Assembly (NCBI GenBank): GCA_016706565.1
Contig: JADJJI010000007.1
Location: 221,506-285,505, forward strand
Length of the DNA stretch: 64,000 nucleotides
Source: Piscinibacter sp.
Lineage (GTDB): Bacteria > Pseudomonadota > Gammaproteobacteria > Burkholderiales > Burkholderiaceae_C
Reading direction: 5' to 3'
Shown: piece by piece, positions 16,675 to 24,792 of the stretch
How positions within the stretch are numbered: the stretch's first letter is position 1
How the letters are laid out: each line of letters opens with the position of its first letter
Notes under the pieces: generated by a model
Told to the model about the DNA's origin: nothing
Database searches by the model: none
What the model saw: the letters and a program-made list of their open reading frames with translations, nothing else
Made by a program: the position numbers and the translations under genes

Positions 16675-17949
16675 CTACGCGACCAGCGGCCGCACCTCAT
16701 CGTCGATGCGTGCTTCGAACAGTTCGACCGACCCGCGTGAACGGGCCTTCGCGCGGTACATCGCCGCGTCGGCCGCGGCCAGCCATTGCTCCAGGCTGCC
16801 GCCCGCTTCGGGCAGCATGGCCACGCCGACGCTCGCGCTCGCCTCGATGCGGCCGAAGGCCGCACTGTCCATGGGTGCCTGGATCGCCACGGCGATCCCC
16901 GCGGCGATGCGCTGGGCGTCCTCTGCGGCACGGATCGGCGACAGCAACACGGCGAACTCGTCGCCGCCCAGTCGAGCAACGAAATCGCCATCGCGCAGCT
17001 TCGAGCGTATGCGTCGCGCCACCTGCACGAGCAACTCGTCGCCGGCGGCGTGGCCGAGCGCGTCGTTGACTTCCTTGAAGCGGTCGCAATCGAGGAACAG
17101 CAGCGCGCAGCTCTCGCCCGGTTCGCGCGGCGCCGTCACGAGCCGGCCGGCGCGATCGAGAAAGCTCGCCCGGTTGGGCAGGCCCGTGAGGTTGTCGTGG
17201 AAGGCCAGGTAGGACAGCGATTCGTTGACCGTGCGCAGCGTTTCGTGCTTGGCCACCAGGCTGGCTTCGCGGCTCTGGATTTCGGCAAGCAAGGCGTTGA
17301 AGTCCTCGCCGAGGTCGTGGATCTCCTTGACCGTCGCAGCCGGCGCGCGCAGCGACAGGGCGCGCTCGGTGCGTGCAGTGCGCGTCAGGGCGGCCAGGCG
17401 GTTCAGCGGCCAGACGATGTCCTGCTCGATGCGTCGCGACAGGCGAGCCACCAGCCAGGCATTGGCCGCCGTGCATACGGCGATCGCCGCCAGCACCTTG
17501 AGCAGGTACATCAGCGACCCGACGCCACGTCCCTGCACGTGCACCTCGCCGTAGGGCCGGCCCTGATGGCTGATCGACGCGCGCGCTTCCTGCCCGAACA
17601 GCAGCCCGGCCACGTTTGCCAGCGCCGCATCGAGAAGTTCGTCGTTGCGCGCAGCGTAGCTGGCGAGCTGCCGCCCGCTCGCGTCGACGAGGCTCGCCGC
17701 ACGCAGGTTCTCGCGCTCGCCGACGAGCTGCAGCACCTCCGTCGCCGCGGCGGCATCACCGAACACGGCGGCCGCCTCGGCGGTGTACGAGATCGATCGG
17801 GCGACCAGCGTCAGGTTCTGCTCGACCTGGCTGCGCAGCGTCAGGAAGGACACCAGCGTGAGCACCAGGCCGGCCGCGATCACTGCAGCCATGCCCAGTC
17901 GCAGGTGCGCAGCGCGCAAGGTGTCGAGCAAGGGCTGGCGCAGGCTCAT
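16675..17949 (-). CDS. yfiN: Membrane diguanylate cyclase, YfiN/TpbB-like (periplasmic sensor, HAMP, GGDEF)
   Basis: A 424-residue inner-membrane enzyme. The first membrane span is at about residues 17-40, followed by a periplasmic sensor region of about 100 residues, a second span near 145-165, then HAMP and the cyclase domain. The active site GGDEF is intact (about residues 328-332). The product-inhibition site RDGD precedes it by exactly five residues, so feedback inhibition is likely retained. The ATG overlaps the yfiR stop (ATGA). It makes c-di-GMP from GTP; YfiR is expected to hold it off through the periplasmic domain. Confidence 0.9.
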   Translation of the reverse strand: MSLRQPLLDTLRAAHLRLGMAAVIAAGLVLTLVSFLTLRSQVEQNLTLVARSISYTAEAAAVFGDAAAATEVLQLVGERENLRAASLVDASGRQLASYAARNDELLDAALANVAGLLFGQEARASISHQGRPYGEVHVQGRGVGSLMYLLKVLAAIAVCTAANAWLVARLSRRIEQDIVWPLNRLAALTRTARTERALSLRAPAATVKEIHDLGEDFNALLAEIQSREASLVAKHETLRTVNESLSYLAFHDNLTGLPNRASFLDRAGRLVTAPREPGESCALLFLDCDRFKEVNDALGHAAGDELLVQVARRIRSKLRDGDFVARLGGDEFAVLLSPIRAAEDAQRIAAGIAVAIQAPMDSAAFGRIEASASVGVAMLPEAGGSLEQWLAAADAAMYRAKARSRGSVELFEARIDDEVRPLVA

Positions 17950-18476
17950 GAGCCGCCTCCGTTCGCGCCGCGCGCGATGCGCAGCACCAGCGGGTTGACG
18001 CGCAGGCCGCTGCGGGCAATCGCGTCGAGGTTGGCGTTGAAGCGCACCGGGCTCGAGCCGGTTTCCAGGCAGAACATGCCGCCATCGCTGCAGAACTCCA
18101 GGCCCTCGCCGAGCAGCAGCACCGGCCGACCGGCCAGCATCTGAAGCAGTTCGCGCCCAGCAGCGTCGCCGAGGCCCGACACGTACACGCCCTGGCAGCC
18201 ATCGCGCGCCTGCGCGGCGCTCGCGACGGATCGCACGGCGACGGCGCGCTGCGCCGACCCGATGTCCACGGCGCGCAGCAACTCGTCGATGGAGGGGCCG
18301 CGGCCGAGGGTGCACATCCGGATGGCGGTGGCATCGCCCGGCCAGCGTGTGTAGCTGACGATGCCGGCGACGACATCCGCCACGGTCGAGCGCGGAGCGC
18401 CGGCAGGGTCGACGGCCTGTGCCCGGGACTGCCCTTGAAGGATGAGCAGACTGCAGACAGCCACCGCGCCTCTCAT
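17946..18476 (-). CDS. yfiR: Periplasmic YfiR-family (DUF4154) inhibitor of the diguanylate cyclase
   Basis: A 176-residue exported protein from the ATG at 18476, which gives a compact signal peptide ending SRAQA. A longer start at 18536 adds 20 residues, and neither has a good ribosome site. Four cysteines are present, as in Pseudomonas YfiR. The last two are spaced as C-x6-C (CSDGGMFC), matching the disulfide pair needed for YfiR stability. GIVSYTRWPG and VLLLGEGLEFC also fit the family. It overlaps yfiN by ATGA. It likely senses periplasmic redox or envelope stress and represses YfiN. Confidence 0.87.
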   Translation of the reverse strand: MRGAVAVCSLLILQGQSRAQAVDPAGAPRSTVADVVAGIVSYTRWPGDATAIRMCTLGRGPSIDELLRAVDIGSAQRAVAVRSVASAAQARDGCQGVYVSGLGDAAGRELLQMLAGRPVLLLGEGLEFCSDGGMFCLETGSSPVRFNANLDAIARSGLRVNPLVLRIARGANGGGS

Positions 18477-18629
18477 CGCGCGCCAGTAGCGCCCGGCACG
18501 ATGGCTCGGCGGGCGGGGTGGGAACTGCGGGCGCATGCAATGAGTATCGCGTCGCGCTCGCCCTTCATTCGCGACGTTCTGTGCAAGTTGCACAGAACTG
18601 CCGTGGCATATTCCGCGCCTGCTGAGCCG

Positions 18630-19622
18630 TCAGGGCAGCAGCACGCTGCAGCCGGTCGTCTTGCGCGCTTCCAGGTCGCGGTGCGCCTGCGCCGCATCCT
18701 TCAGTGCATAACGCTGGTCGATGCGGATCTTCACCGCGCCGCTGAGCACCACCGAGAACAGGTCGTCGGCCATCGCCTGCGTGGATTCGCGCGTCGCGAT
18801 GTGCGTGAACAGCGTCGGCCGCGACACGTAGATCGAGCCCTTGGCGGCGAGCATCCCCAGGTCGATCGGCGGCACCTTGCCCGAGGCGTTGCCGAAGTTC
18901 GCCGCCAGGCCGAAGGGCTGCAGGCAGTCGAACGAGCGCACGAAGGTGTCCTTGCCCACCGAGTCGTAGACCACCTTCACGCCCTTGCCGCCGGTGATCT
19001 GCTTGACGCGCTCGACGAAGTCTTCGGTCTGGTAGTTGATCGCGAAGGCGGCGCCGTGCTCCAGTGCGAGCTGGCACTTCGCATCGCTGCCCGCCGTGCC
19101 GATGAGCTGCAGGCCCAGCGCCTTGGCCCACTGGCAGGCGATCAGGCCGACGCCGCCGGCCGCGGCGTGGAAGAGCACGAAGTCGCCAGCCTGCAGCCCG
19201 GCCTGCGGCAGCGTCTTCTTGAGCAGGTACTGCACCGTCAGGCCCTTGAGCATCATCGCCGCGCCGGTCTCGAAGGAGATCGCGTCGGGCAGCTTCACCA
19301 CGCACTTGGCCGGCATCACACGCGCCTCGCTGTAGGCGCCCGGCGGGTTGCTCGCGTAGGCGGCGCGGTCGCCTGCCTTCAGGTGCGTGACGCCCTCGCC
19401 CACCGCCTCGACGACGCCGGCGCCCTCCATGCCCAGCGCCAGCGGCAGCGGGTTGGCGTACAGGCCGGTGCGCTGGTAAACGTCGATGAAATTCAGGCCG
19501 CAGGCGTGGTGGCGGATGCGGATCTCCCCCGGGCCGGGATCGCCGATCGAGATCTCGTCGAGCTGCATGGCTTCGGGGCCGCCGTAGGCGGCAACGCGGA
19601 TGGCTTTCACGGTCTGGGGCAT
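18630..19622 (-). CDS. Quinone oxidoreductase (NADPH-dependent, zinc-free MDR family)
   Basis: A 330-residue medium-chain dehydrogenase/reductase. The start has VAAYGGPEAMQL, the N-terminal domain has LNFIDVYQRTGLY, and the nucleotide-binding motif is AAAGGVGL (about residues 153-160). The zinc-binding cysteines of alcohol dehydrogenases are missing, as in QorA. It catalyses one-electron reduction of quinones with NADPH. It lies alone on the minus strand, 153 bp upstream of yfiR and divergent from the DUF2007 gene 65 bp away. Confidence 0.9.
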   Translation of the reverse strand: MPQTVKAIRVAAYGGPEAMQLDEISIGDPGPGEIRIRHHACGLNFIDVYQRTGLYANPLPLALGMEGAGVVEAVGEGVTHLKAGDRAAYASNPPGAYSEARVMPAKCVVKLPDAISFETGAAMMLKGLTVQYLLKKTLPQAGLQAGDFVLFHAAAGGVGLIACQWAKALGLQLIGTAGSDAKCQLALEHGAAFAINYQTEDFVERVKQITGGKGVKVVYDSVGKDTFVRSFDCLQPFGLAANFGNASGKVPPIDLGMLAAKGSIYVSRPTLFTHIATRESTQAMADDLFSVVLSGAVKIRIDQRYALKDAAQAHRDLEARKTTGCSVLLP

Positions 19623-19687
19623 CGAAAGGTCCTCTGGGGCTGAAGTACGACGAATCCGCTATCGTGCCAGCCTTTGCTCGCCGCCGC

Positions 19688-19996
19688 ATGCGCCGCCTGA
19701 TCTCCGCACCCAACCTGGCGCTGGCCACCCTGTGGGCCGACATGCTGACGCATGCCGGCATCGCCTCGACGGTGCAGCGCGCCTACGCCGGCAGCATCGC
19801 CGGCGAGCTGCCGCCGGACCAGGCGCTGCCCGAGGTGTGGGTCACCGACGATGCCCAGCTCGAGCCGGCGCGCGTGCTGCTCGCACAACTGCGCCATCCG
19901 CCGCAGCGCCACTGGCTGTGCCCCGGCTGCGGCGAAGCGATCGACGGCCCCTTCGACCAATGCTGGAACTGCGGTGCCGGCATGCCCGCTTCCTGA
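19688..19996 (+). CDS. DUF2007-type protein with C-terminal zinc ribbon
   Basis: A 102-residue protein. The N-terminal part (LATLWADMLTHAGIASTV, then GELPPDQALPEVWV) matches the DUF2007 putative signal-transducing domain. The last 25 residues carry CPGC and CWNCG, a four-cysteine zinc ribbon. The ATG at 19688 is preferred; one 24 bp upstream would add an arginine-rich leader. The next gene starts 8 bp downstream with GTG, so it may be cotranscribed with the DMT transporter. The function is unknown. Confidence 0.78.
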   Translation: MRRLISAPNLALATLWADMLTHAGIASTVQRAYAGSIAGELPPDQALPEVWVTDDAQLEPARVLLAQLRHPPQRHWLCPGCGEAIDGPFDQCWNCGAGMPAS

Positions 19997-20004
19997 ACCC
20001 CACC

Positions 20005-20925
20005 GTGAACCACGCCCTGACGCCCCGCATCGCCTTCCTGCTCACCCTGCCGCCGCTGCTGTGGGCCGGCAACGCCGTGGTCGGCCGCGCGCTGGTGGGC
20101 AGCGTGCCGCCGCTGGCGCTCAACGCCATGCGCTGGTGGATCGCGCTCGTGCTGTTGCTGCCGCTGGGCTGGCGCGTGCTGCGAGCGCCGGGCGACATCG
20201 GCTCGCGCTGGAAGCACCTCGCGCTGCTCGGCCTGGTCGGCGTGGGCAGCTACAACGCGCTGCAGTACCTCGCGGTGCAGACCAGCACGCCGCTGAACGT
20301 GACGCTGATCGCCGCCAGCATGCCGGTGGGCATGATGCTCGTTGGCCTGGTCTTCTACGGCGTGCGGCCCGGCGCGCGGCAGATCGCCGGCGCGGTGCTC
20401 TCGCTGCTCGGCGTGGCGATGGTGCTCTCGCGCGGCAGCCTCGACACGCTGCTCCATGTTCGCCTCGTCCCCGGCGACCTGCTGATGCTGCTCGCCGTGG
20501 CGCTGTGGGCCGGCTACAGCTGGATGCTCGCGCGGCCGCCGGCCTCGATGCGCGGCGAAGCGCGCCCGGCCTGGGACTGGGCCGAGTTCCTGCTCGTGCA
20601 GGTGCTGTTCGGCAGCGCCTGGGCCACGCTCGCCGCGGGCGTGGAGACGCAGTTCGCGCCGGTGGCGATCCACTGGTCGCCGTGGGTGGTCGCCGCGCTC
20701 GCCTACGTGGCCATCGGGCCGTCGCTGATCGCCTACCGCGCCTGGGGCCTGGGCGTGTCCACCGTCGGGCCGGCCATCGCGGCCTTCTTCAGCAACCTCA
20801 CGCCGGTGTTCGCCGGCGTGATGTCGGCCGCGCTGCTCGGCGAGCCACCGAGCTGGTACCACGGCGTGTCGTTCGTGCTCATCGCCGCGGGCATCGTCGT
20901 CTCGTCGATGCCGCGCCGCGCCTGA
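20005..20925 (+). CDS. DMT-superfamily transporter (EamA type)
   Basis: A 306-residue membrane protein with about ten hydrophobic segments in two EamA repeats (LLWAGNAVVGRALV in the first, the GPSLIAYRAWGLGVSTVGP region in the second). The start is GTG at 20005, 8 bp after the DUF2007 gene; no ATG fits the expected first span. It probably exports a metabolite or amino acid; the substrate is unknown. Its stop abuts the stop of the convergent SDR gene with no gap. Confidence 0.88.
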   Translation: MNHALTPRIAFLLTLPPLLWAGNAVVGRALVGSVPPLALNAMRWWIALVLLLPLGWRVLRAPGDIGSRWKHLALLGLVGVGSYNALQYLAVQTSTPLNVTLIAASMPVGMMLVGLVFYGVRPGARQIAGAVLSLLGVAMVLSRGSLDTLLHVRLVPGDLLMLLAVALWAGYSWMLARPPASMRGEARPAWDWAEFLLVQVLFGSAWATLAAGVETQFAPVAIHWSPWVVAALAYVAIGPSLIAYRAWGLGVSTVGPAIAAFFSNLTPVFAGVMSAALLGEPPSWYHGVSFVLIAAGIVVSSMPRRA

Positions 20926-21714
20926 TCAGAAGGTGCCGGGGTAGGCGCCGCCGTCGAGCAGGATGTTCTGACCGGTGAGGTAACTCGCCTGCGCGCTGCA
21001 CATGAAGGCGCAGAACGCACCGAACTCCGCCGAGGTACCGAAGCGCCCGGCCGGCACGGTGGCGCGGCGCTTCTCGAGCACCGCCTCGATGCTCTGGCCG
21101 CTCTTCGCCGCCAGGCCCTGCATGGTCGTGCGGATGCGGTCGGTGTCGAAGACGCCGGGCAGCAGGTTGTTCACCGTCACATTGGCCGCCGCCAGCCGCG
21201 GCTGGCGCGCCAGGCCGGCGATGAAGCCGGTGAGCCCGCTGCGCGCGCCGTTGGACAGGCCGAGCACGTCGATCGGCGCCTTCACCGCGCCCGAGGTGAT
21301 GTTGACGACGCGGCCGAAACCGCGCGCGGCCATGCCGTCCACCGTCGCCTTGATCAGCTCGATGGGCGTGAGCATGTTGGCGTCGACCGCCTTGATCCAG
21401 GCATCGCGGTCCCAGTCGCGGAAGTCGCCGGGCGGCGGGCCACCGGCGTTGTTGACGAGGATGTCGACCTGCGGGCAGGCCGCCAGCGCCGCGGCACGCG
21501 CCGCCGGCGTGGTGATGTCACCGGCGATCGCGACGACCTGCACCGTCGGGTACGCAGCGCGCAATTCGGCCGCGGTCGCATTCAGCGTCTCTTCGCCGCG
21601 CGCGGTGATCACCACGTTCACGCCTTCGGCGGCCAGCGCCTGCGCGCAGCCCTTGCCGAGGCCCTTGCTGGCGGCGCACACCAGCGCCCAGCGTCCTGCG
21701 ATGCCCAGATCCAT
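20926..21714 (-). CDS. SDR-family oxidoreductase lacking the usual Tyr/Lys active site
   Basis: A 262-residue short-chain dehydrogenase-fold protein. It has a cofactor loop (CAASKGLGKG, with Cys-Ala before it) and NNAGG. At the catalytic position, S-x12-Y-x3-K is replaced by S-x12-S-x3-R (ending LGLSNGARSGL), so the classical tyrosine and lysine are absent. Such non-canonical SDRs are often annotated as ketoacyl reductase-like. It is the last gene of the aminobenzoate operon, 21 bp after the DMT transporter. A role on an alicyclic hydroxyacyl-CoA is possible, but the altered active site makes it uncertain. Confidence 0.85.
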   Translation of the reverse strand: MDLGIAGRWALVCAASKGLGKGCAQALAAEGVNVVITARGEETLNATAAELRAAYPTVQVVAIAGDITTPAARAAALAACPQVDILVNNAGGPPPGDFRDWDRDAWIKAVDANMLTPIELIKATVDGMAARGFGRVVNITSGAVKAPIDVLGLSNGARSGLTGFIAGLARQPRLAAANVTVNNLLPGVFDTDRIRTTMQGLAAKSGQSIEAVLEKRRATVPAGRFGTSAEFGAFCAFMCSAQASYLTGQNILLDGGAYPGTF

Positions 21715-21735
21715 GCCTTGTCTCCTTGAAGTGAA

Positions 21736-22650
21736 TCAGCGCCAGCGCGCCAGCAGCCACACCCCGCCCAGCACCAGCAGCGTGCCGGCCGCCACCCAGG
21801 CCGTGAACGGCTCGCCGAGCAGCAGCACGCCCATCAGGATGGTCGACATCGGCCCCAGCATGCCGGTCTGCGCGGTCAGCGTGGAGCCGACGCGCTCGAT
21901 GGCCATCATCACCATCAGCACCGGCGCGAAGGTGCACAGCGTCGCGTTGAGCACCGACAGCCAGATCACCTGCGGCGCCACCTCGGTGGCCGCCGAGATC
22001 GGCCGCAGGATGAGGAACTGCGCGATGCAGAACACGCAGGCCACGCTGGTGGCCAGGCCGGTCAGGCGCAGCGAGCCGAGGCGCTTGACCACCTCGCCGC
22101 TGTAGACGAGGTAGATCGCGTAGCTCAGCGCGCTGCCGAATACCAGTGCCGCGCCGAGCACCACGTCAGGCCCGGCGATCTGCAGCTCGTGGCCGAACAC
22201 CAGCAGCACGCCGGCATAGCTGACCGCCAGGGCGATCAGCTGCCGGCCGGTCGCACGGCGGCCGAACAGCACCCAGCCGAGCAGCAGCACCATGGTCGGG
22301 TTGAGGTAGAGCACGAGGCGCTCAAAGCTCGCCGACACGTAGGCCAGGCCGGCGAAGTCGAGAAAACTCGCGAGGTAGTAGCCGCTGAATCCCAGCCCGA
22401 GGATCGCGAGCTGGTCGCGGCGCTCCAGCGGCGGCTTGCCGCGGCCCGCCCACCACGCGAGCAGCAGGAACAGCGGCATCGCGAACAGCATGCGGAACAT
22501 GATCAGCGTGACCGCATCGACGCCGTGCCGGTAGGCCAGCTTGACGATGATGGCCTTGCCCGAGAAGGCGATCGCGCCCAGCGAGGCGAGCGCCAAGCCC
22601 GGCAGCACGGACGCGGGGGCTTTGTCGGCTGCGAGCGAGGGGGAACTCAT
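21736..22650 (-). CDS. DMT-superfamily transporter (EamA type) in the aminobenzoate operon
   Basis: A 304-residue membrane protein with ten predicted spans and two EamA repeats (LASLGAIAFSGKAIIVKLAY near the N-terminus). ATG at 22650. It lies between ridA and the SDR gene, 41 and 21 bp away, in the same direction as the 2-aminobenzoyl-CoA genes. Transport of tryptophan, kynurenine, anthranilate or a toxic intermediate is an inference from position only. Confidence 0.88.
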   Translation of the reverse strand: MSSPSLAADKAPASVLPGLALASLGAIAFSGKAIIVKLAYRHGVDAVTLIMFRMLFAMPLFLLLAWWAGRGKPPLERRDQLAILGLGFSGYYLASFLDFAGLAYVSASFERLVLYLNPTMVLLLGWVLFGRRATGRQLIALAVSYAGVLLVFGHELQIAGPDVVLGAALVFGSALSYAIYLVYSGEVVKRLGSLRLTGLATSVACVFCIAQFLILRPISAATEVAPQVIWLSVLNATLCTFAPVLMVMMAIERVGSTLTAQTGMLGPMSTILMGVLLLGEPFTAWVAAGTLLVLGGVWLLARWR

Positions 22651-22691
22651 GTCCCGATCGATTCTACGGGCCGGGTCTGCGGCCCATGGGC

Positions 22692-23093
22692 TCAGCGGGG
22701 AGCCGGCACGACTGCCGTGACCTCGATCTCCACCTTGGCGCGGTCTTCCATCAGCGCGCTGACCTGCACTGCGCTCATCGCCGCGTGGTACACGCCGATC
22801 AGCTCGCGGAACACCGCGCCGATCTCGCGGCCGCGCGACAGGTACTCGCGCTTGTCGGTCACGTACCAGGTCATGCGCACGATGTGCTCGGGCTTCGCGC
22901 CGGCCTCGGCGAGCACGGCCACGATGTTGGCCAGCGCCTGCCGCGTCTGCGCGACGAAGTCGTCGCTCTCGAAACGGCACTGGCCGTTCCAGCCGATCTG
23001 GCCGGCGACGAACACCAGGCGGCCTTCGGCGGCCACGCCGTTCGAATAGCCCCTGGGCTTGTCCCAGCCTGCGGGTTGGAGGACTTGCATCAT
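22692..23093 (-). CDS. RidA-family protein (enamine/imine deaminase type)
   Basis: A 133-residue YjgF/YER057c/UK114 protein, with GRLVFVAGQIGWN, VAQTRQALANIVAVLAEAG and the C-terminal KVEIEVTAVVP. The canonical substrate-binding arginine motif near residue 105 (C-x-R-V/A-E in RidA) is replaced by a VQVSALMEDRAKVEIE segment, so this is not RidA proper but a diverged subgroup. It overlaps the CoA ligase stop (ATGA). Homologues occur in known 2-aminobenzoate clusters, where the ring-opening route carries an enamine. Release of ammonia from such an intermediate is a reasonable inference. Confidence 0.87.
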   Translation of the reverse strand: MMQVLQPAGWDKPRGYSNGVAAEGRLVFVAGQIGWNGQCRFESDDFVAQTRQALANIVAVLAEAGAKPEHIVRMTWYVTDKREYLSRGREIGAVFRELIGVYHAAMSAVQVSALMEDRAKVEIEVTAVVPAPR

Positions 23094-24709
23094 GTTCCTT
23101 GGCGAAGGCGAAAGCGCTGCAGCTTGCCGGTCTCGGTGCGCGGCAGCGCGGTGCGGAACTCGATGGCCCGCGGGTACTTGTAGGGTGCGACGGTCTGCTT
23201 GACGAAGTCCTGCAGCTCGCGCACCAGCGTGTCGGTGGGTTCGATCCCCGGGCGCAGCACGACGAAGGCCTTGACGATCTGGCCGCGCTCTTCGTCGGCC
23301 ACGCCGATCACGCCGCATTCGGCCACCTTGGGGTGCAGCAGCAGCGTGCTCTCGACTTCGGGGCCGGCGATGTTGTAGCCGCCGCTGATGATCATGTCGT
23401 CGGTGCGCGCCTGGTAGACGAAGCAGCCGTCGGCATCGACGAGGTAGGCGTCGCCGGTGAGGTTCCAGCCGTTCTGCACGTACTGGCCCTGGCGGTCGTC
23501 GCCGCCGAAGGTGAGGTAGCGGCAACCGGTCGGGCCCTTCACCGCCAGCCGGCCGACCTGTCCGCGCGGCAAGGGCTTGCCCTCGTCGTCGAGCACGCAG
23601 GCCACGTAGCCCGGCACCACGGTGCCGGTGGCGCCGGGCTTCGCGTGGGCCTCGTCGTGAGAAATGAAGATGTGCAGCAGCTCGGTGGAGCCGATGCCGT
23701 CGATCATCTCGATGCCGCTGGCGTCCTTCCAGAGCTGGCGGGTGGCGGCCGGCAGCGATTCGCCGGCGCTGACGCACTTCTTCAGCGACGACAGGTCGTG
23801 CCCGGCGAGCTGCGGCGCCATCGCGCGGTACGAGGTCGGCGCGGTGAAGCACACCGTGGCGCGGTACTGGGCGATCGCCGCAGGCAGCGCCGCGGGCGAG
23901 GCGTTCTCCAGCAGCACCGTCGAGGCCCCCACCGACAGCGGGAACAGCAGCAGCCCGCCCAGCCCGAAGGTGAAGGCCAGCGGCGGGCTGCCGATGAAGA
24001 CGTCGTCGCGCGTCGGCCGCAGCACGTGTTTCGGCCAGCAGGCGCAGGCCGCCATCACGTCGCGGTGAAAGTGCATCGTGCCCTTGGGCTGGCCGGTGGT
24101 GCCCGAGGTGAAGGCGATGATGCAGGTGTCGTCCACCGAGGTCTTCGCGTTGTCGAAGCCCGCGGGCTTGGCGGCGGCGCGCGCATCGAGCCCGCCGGCA
24201 TCCGGAGAGTTGAAGTGCAACACCTGCGTAAGCGTCGGGCAGCCGGGCCGCGCCAGCGCCAGCTCCTCGGCCAGGCGCGCATCGCACAGCGCGTGGCTGA
24301 CCTGCGCCTTGACGACGATCTGCGTCAGCTCCTTGGCGCGCAGCAGCGGCATGCTGCCCACCGCGATGGCGCCCGCCTTGACGACGGCGAACCAGCAGGC
24401 CGCGAGCATCGGCGAGTTGGCGCCACGCAGCAGCACGCGGTTTCCCGGAACGAGGCCCATGTCCTCGACCAGCACGCGGGCGATGCGATTCGCCTGCGCC
24501 TGCAGATCGGCATAGCTCCAGCGCACGCCCTGGCCCTGGATGCACAGGCGATCGCCCTGCCCGGCAGCGACCCAGCCGTCGAGCAGCTCGGTTGCGCAGT
24601 TGAGCTGATCGGGGAACTGCAGTTCGGGTGCGTCGAACAGGAACTCCGGCCACTGCTCGCGTGGCGGCAGGTGGTCGGCGGCGAAGGTGTCCACATGCGT
24701 TGTCGACAT
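23090..24709 (-). CDS. 2-Aminobenzoate-CoA ligase (benzoate-CoA ligase family)
   Basis: A 539-residue adenylate-forming enzyme. The AMP-binding core reads FTSGTTGQPKGTMHFHRD (about residues 203-220). Later motifs are GIGSTEL, LTGDAY, DDMIISGGYNI and the C-terminal lysine region TETGKLQRFRL. The family is that of benzoate/2-aminobenzoate-CoA ligases (fatty-acid-length proteins have different hinge spacing). Context makes 2-aminobenzoate the likely substrate: the fused 2-aminobenzoyl-CoA monooxygenase/reductase is in the same operon and kynureninase lies across the divergent promoter. The reaction forms 2-aminobenzoyl-CoA with ATP. Confidence 0.88.
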   Translation of the reverse strand: MSTTHVDTFAADHLPPREQWPEFLFDAPELQFPDQLNCATELLDGWVAAGQGDRLCIQGQGVRWSYADLQAQANRIARVLVEDMGLVPGNRVLLRGANSPMLAACWFAVVKAGAIAVGSMPLLRAKELTQIVVKAQVSHALCDARLAEELALARPGCPTLTQVLHFNSPDAGGLDARAAAKPAGFDNAKTSVDDTCIIAFTSGTTGQPKGTMHFHRDVMAACACWPKHVLRPTRDDVFIGSPPLAFTFGLGGLLLFPLSVGASTVLLENASPAALPAAIAQYRATVCFTAPTSYRAMAPQLAGHDLSSLKKCVSAGESLPAATRQLWKDASGIEMIDGIGSTELLHIFISHDEAHAKPGATGTVVPGYVACVLDDEGKPLPRGQVGRLAVKGPTGCRYLTFGGDDRQGQYVQNGWNLTGDAYLVDADGCFVYQARTDDMIISGGYNIAGPEVESTLLLHPKVAECGVIGVADEERGQIVKAFVVLRPGIEPTDTLVRELQDFVKQTVAPYKYPRAIEFRTALPRTETGKLQRFRLRQGT

Positions 24710-24710
24710 C

Positions 24711-24775
24711 TCAGCGCCCGCCCGGCCGCCCGAAGGGCGCTGAGCGCCCCCCTGGGGGGCAGCGCACGAAGTGAG
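24711..24775. repeat. GC-rich intergenic repeat with two hairpins
   Basis: The 83-bp gap between two operon genes holds exact complementary 9-mers (TCAGCGCCC at 24711 and GGGCGCTGA at 24735), then a second hairpin around CCCCCCTGGGGGG, then CAGCGCACGAAGTGAGC. I recall near-identical elements scattered between genes in Comamonadaceae and relatives. It abuts the start of the CoA ligase gene and may act as a transcript-processing or attenuation site within the operon. Confidence 0.6.
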
Positions 24776-24792
24776 CTTGGGGGTCGTTCATT

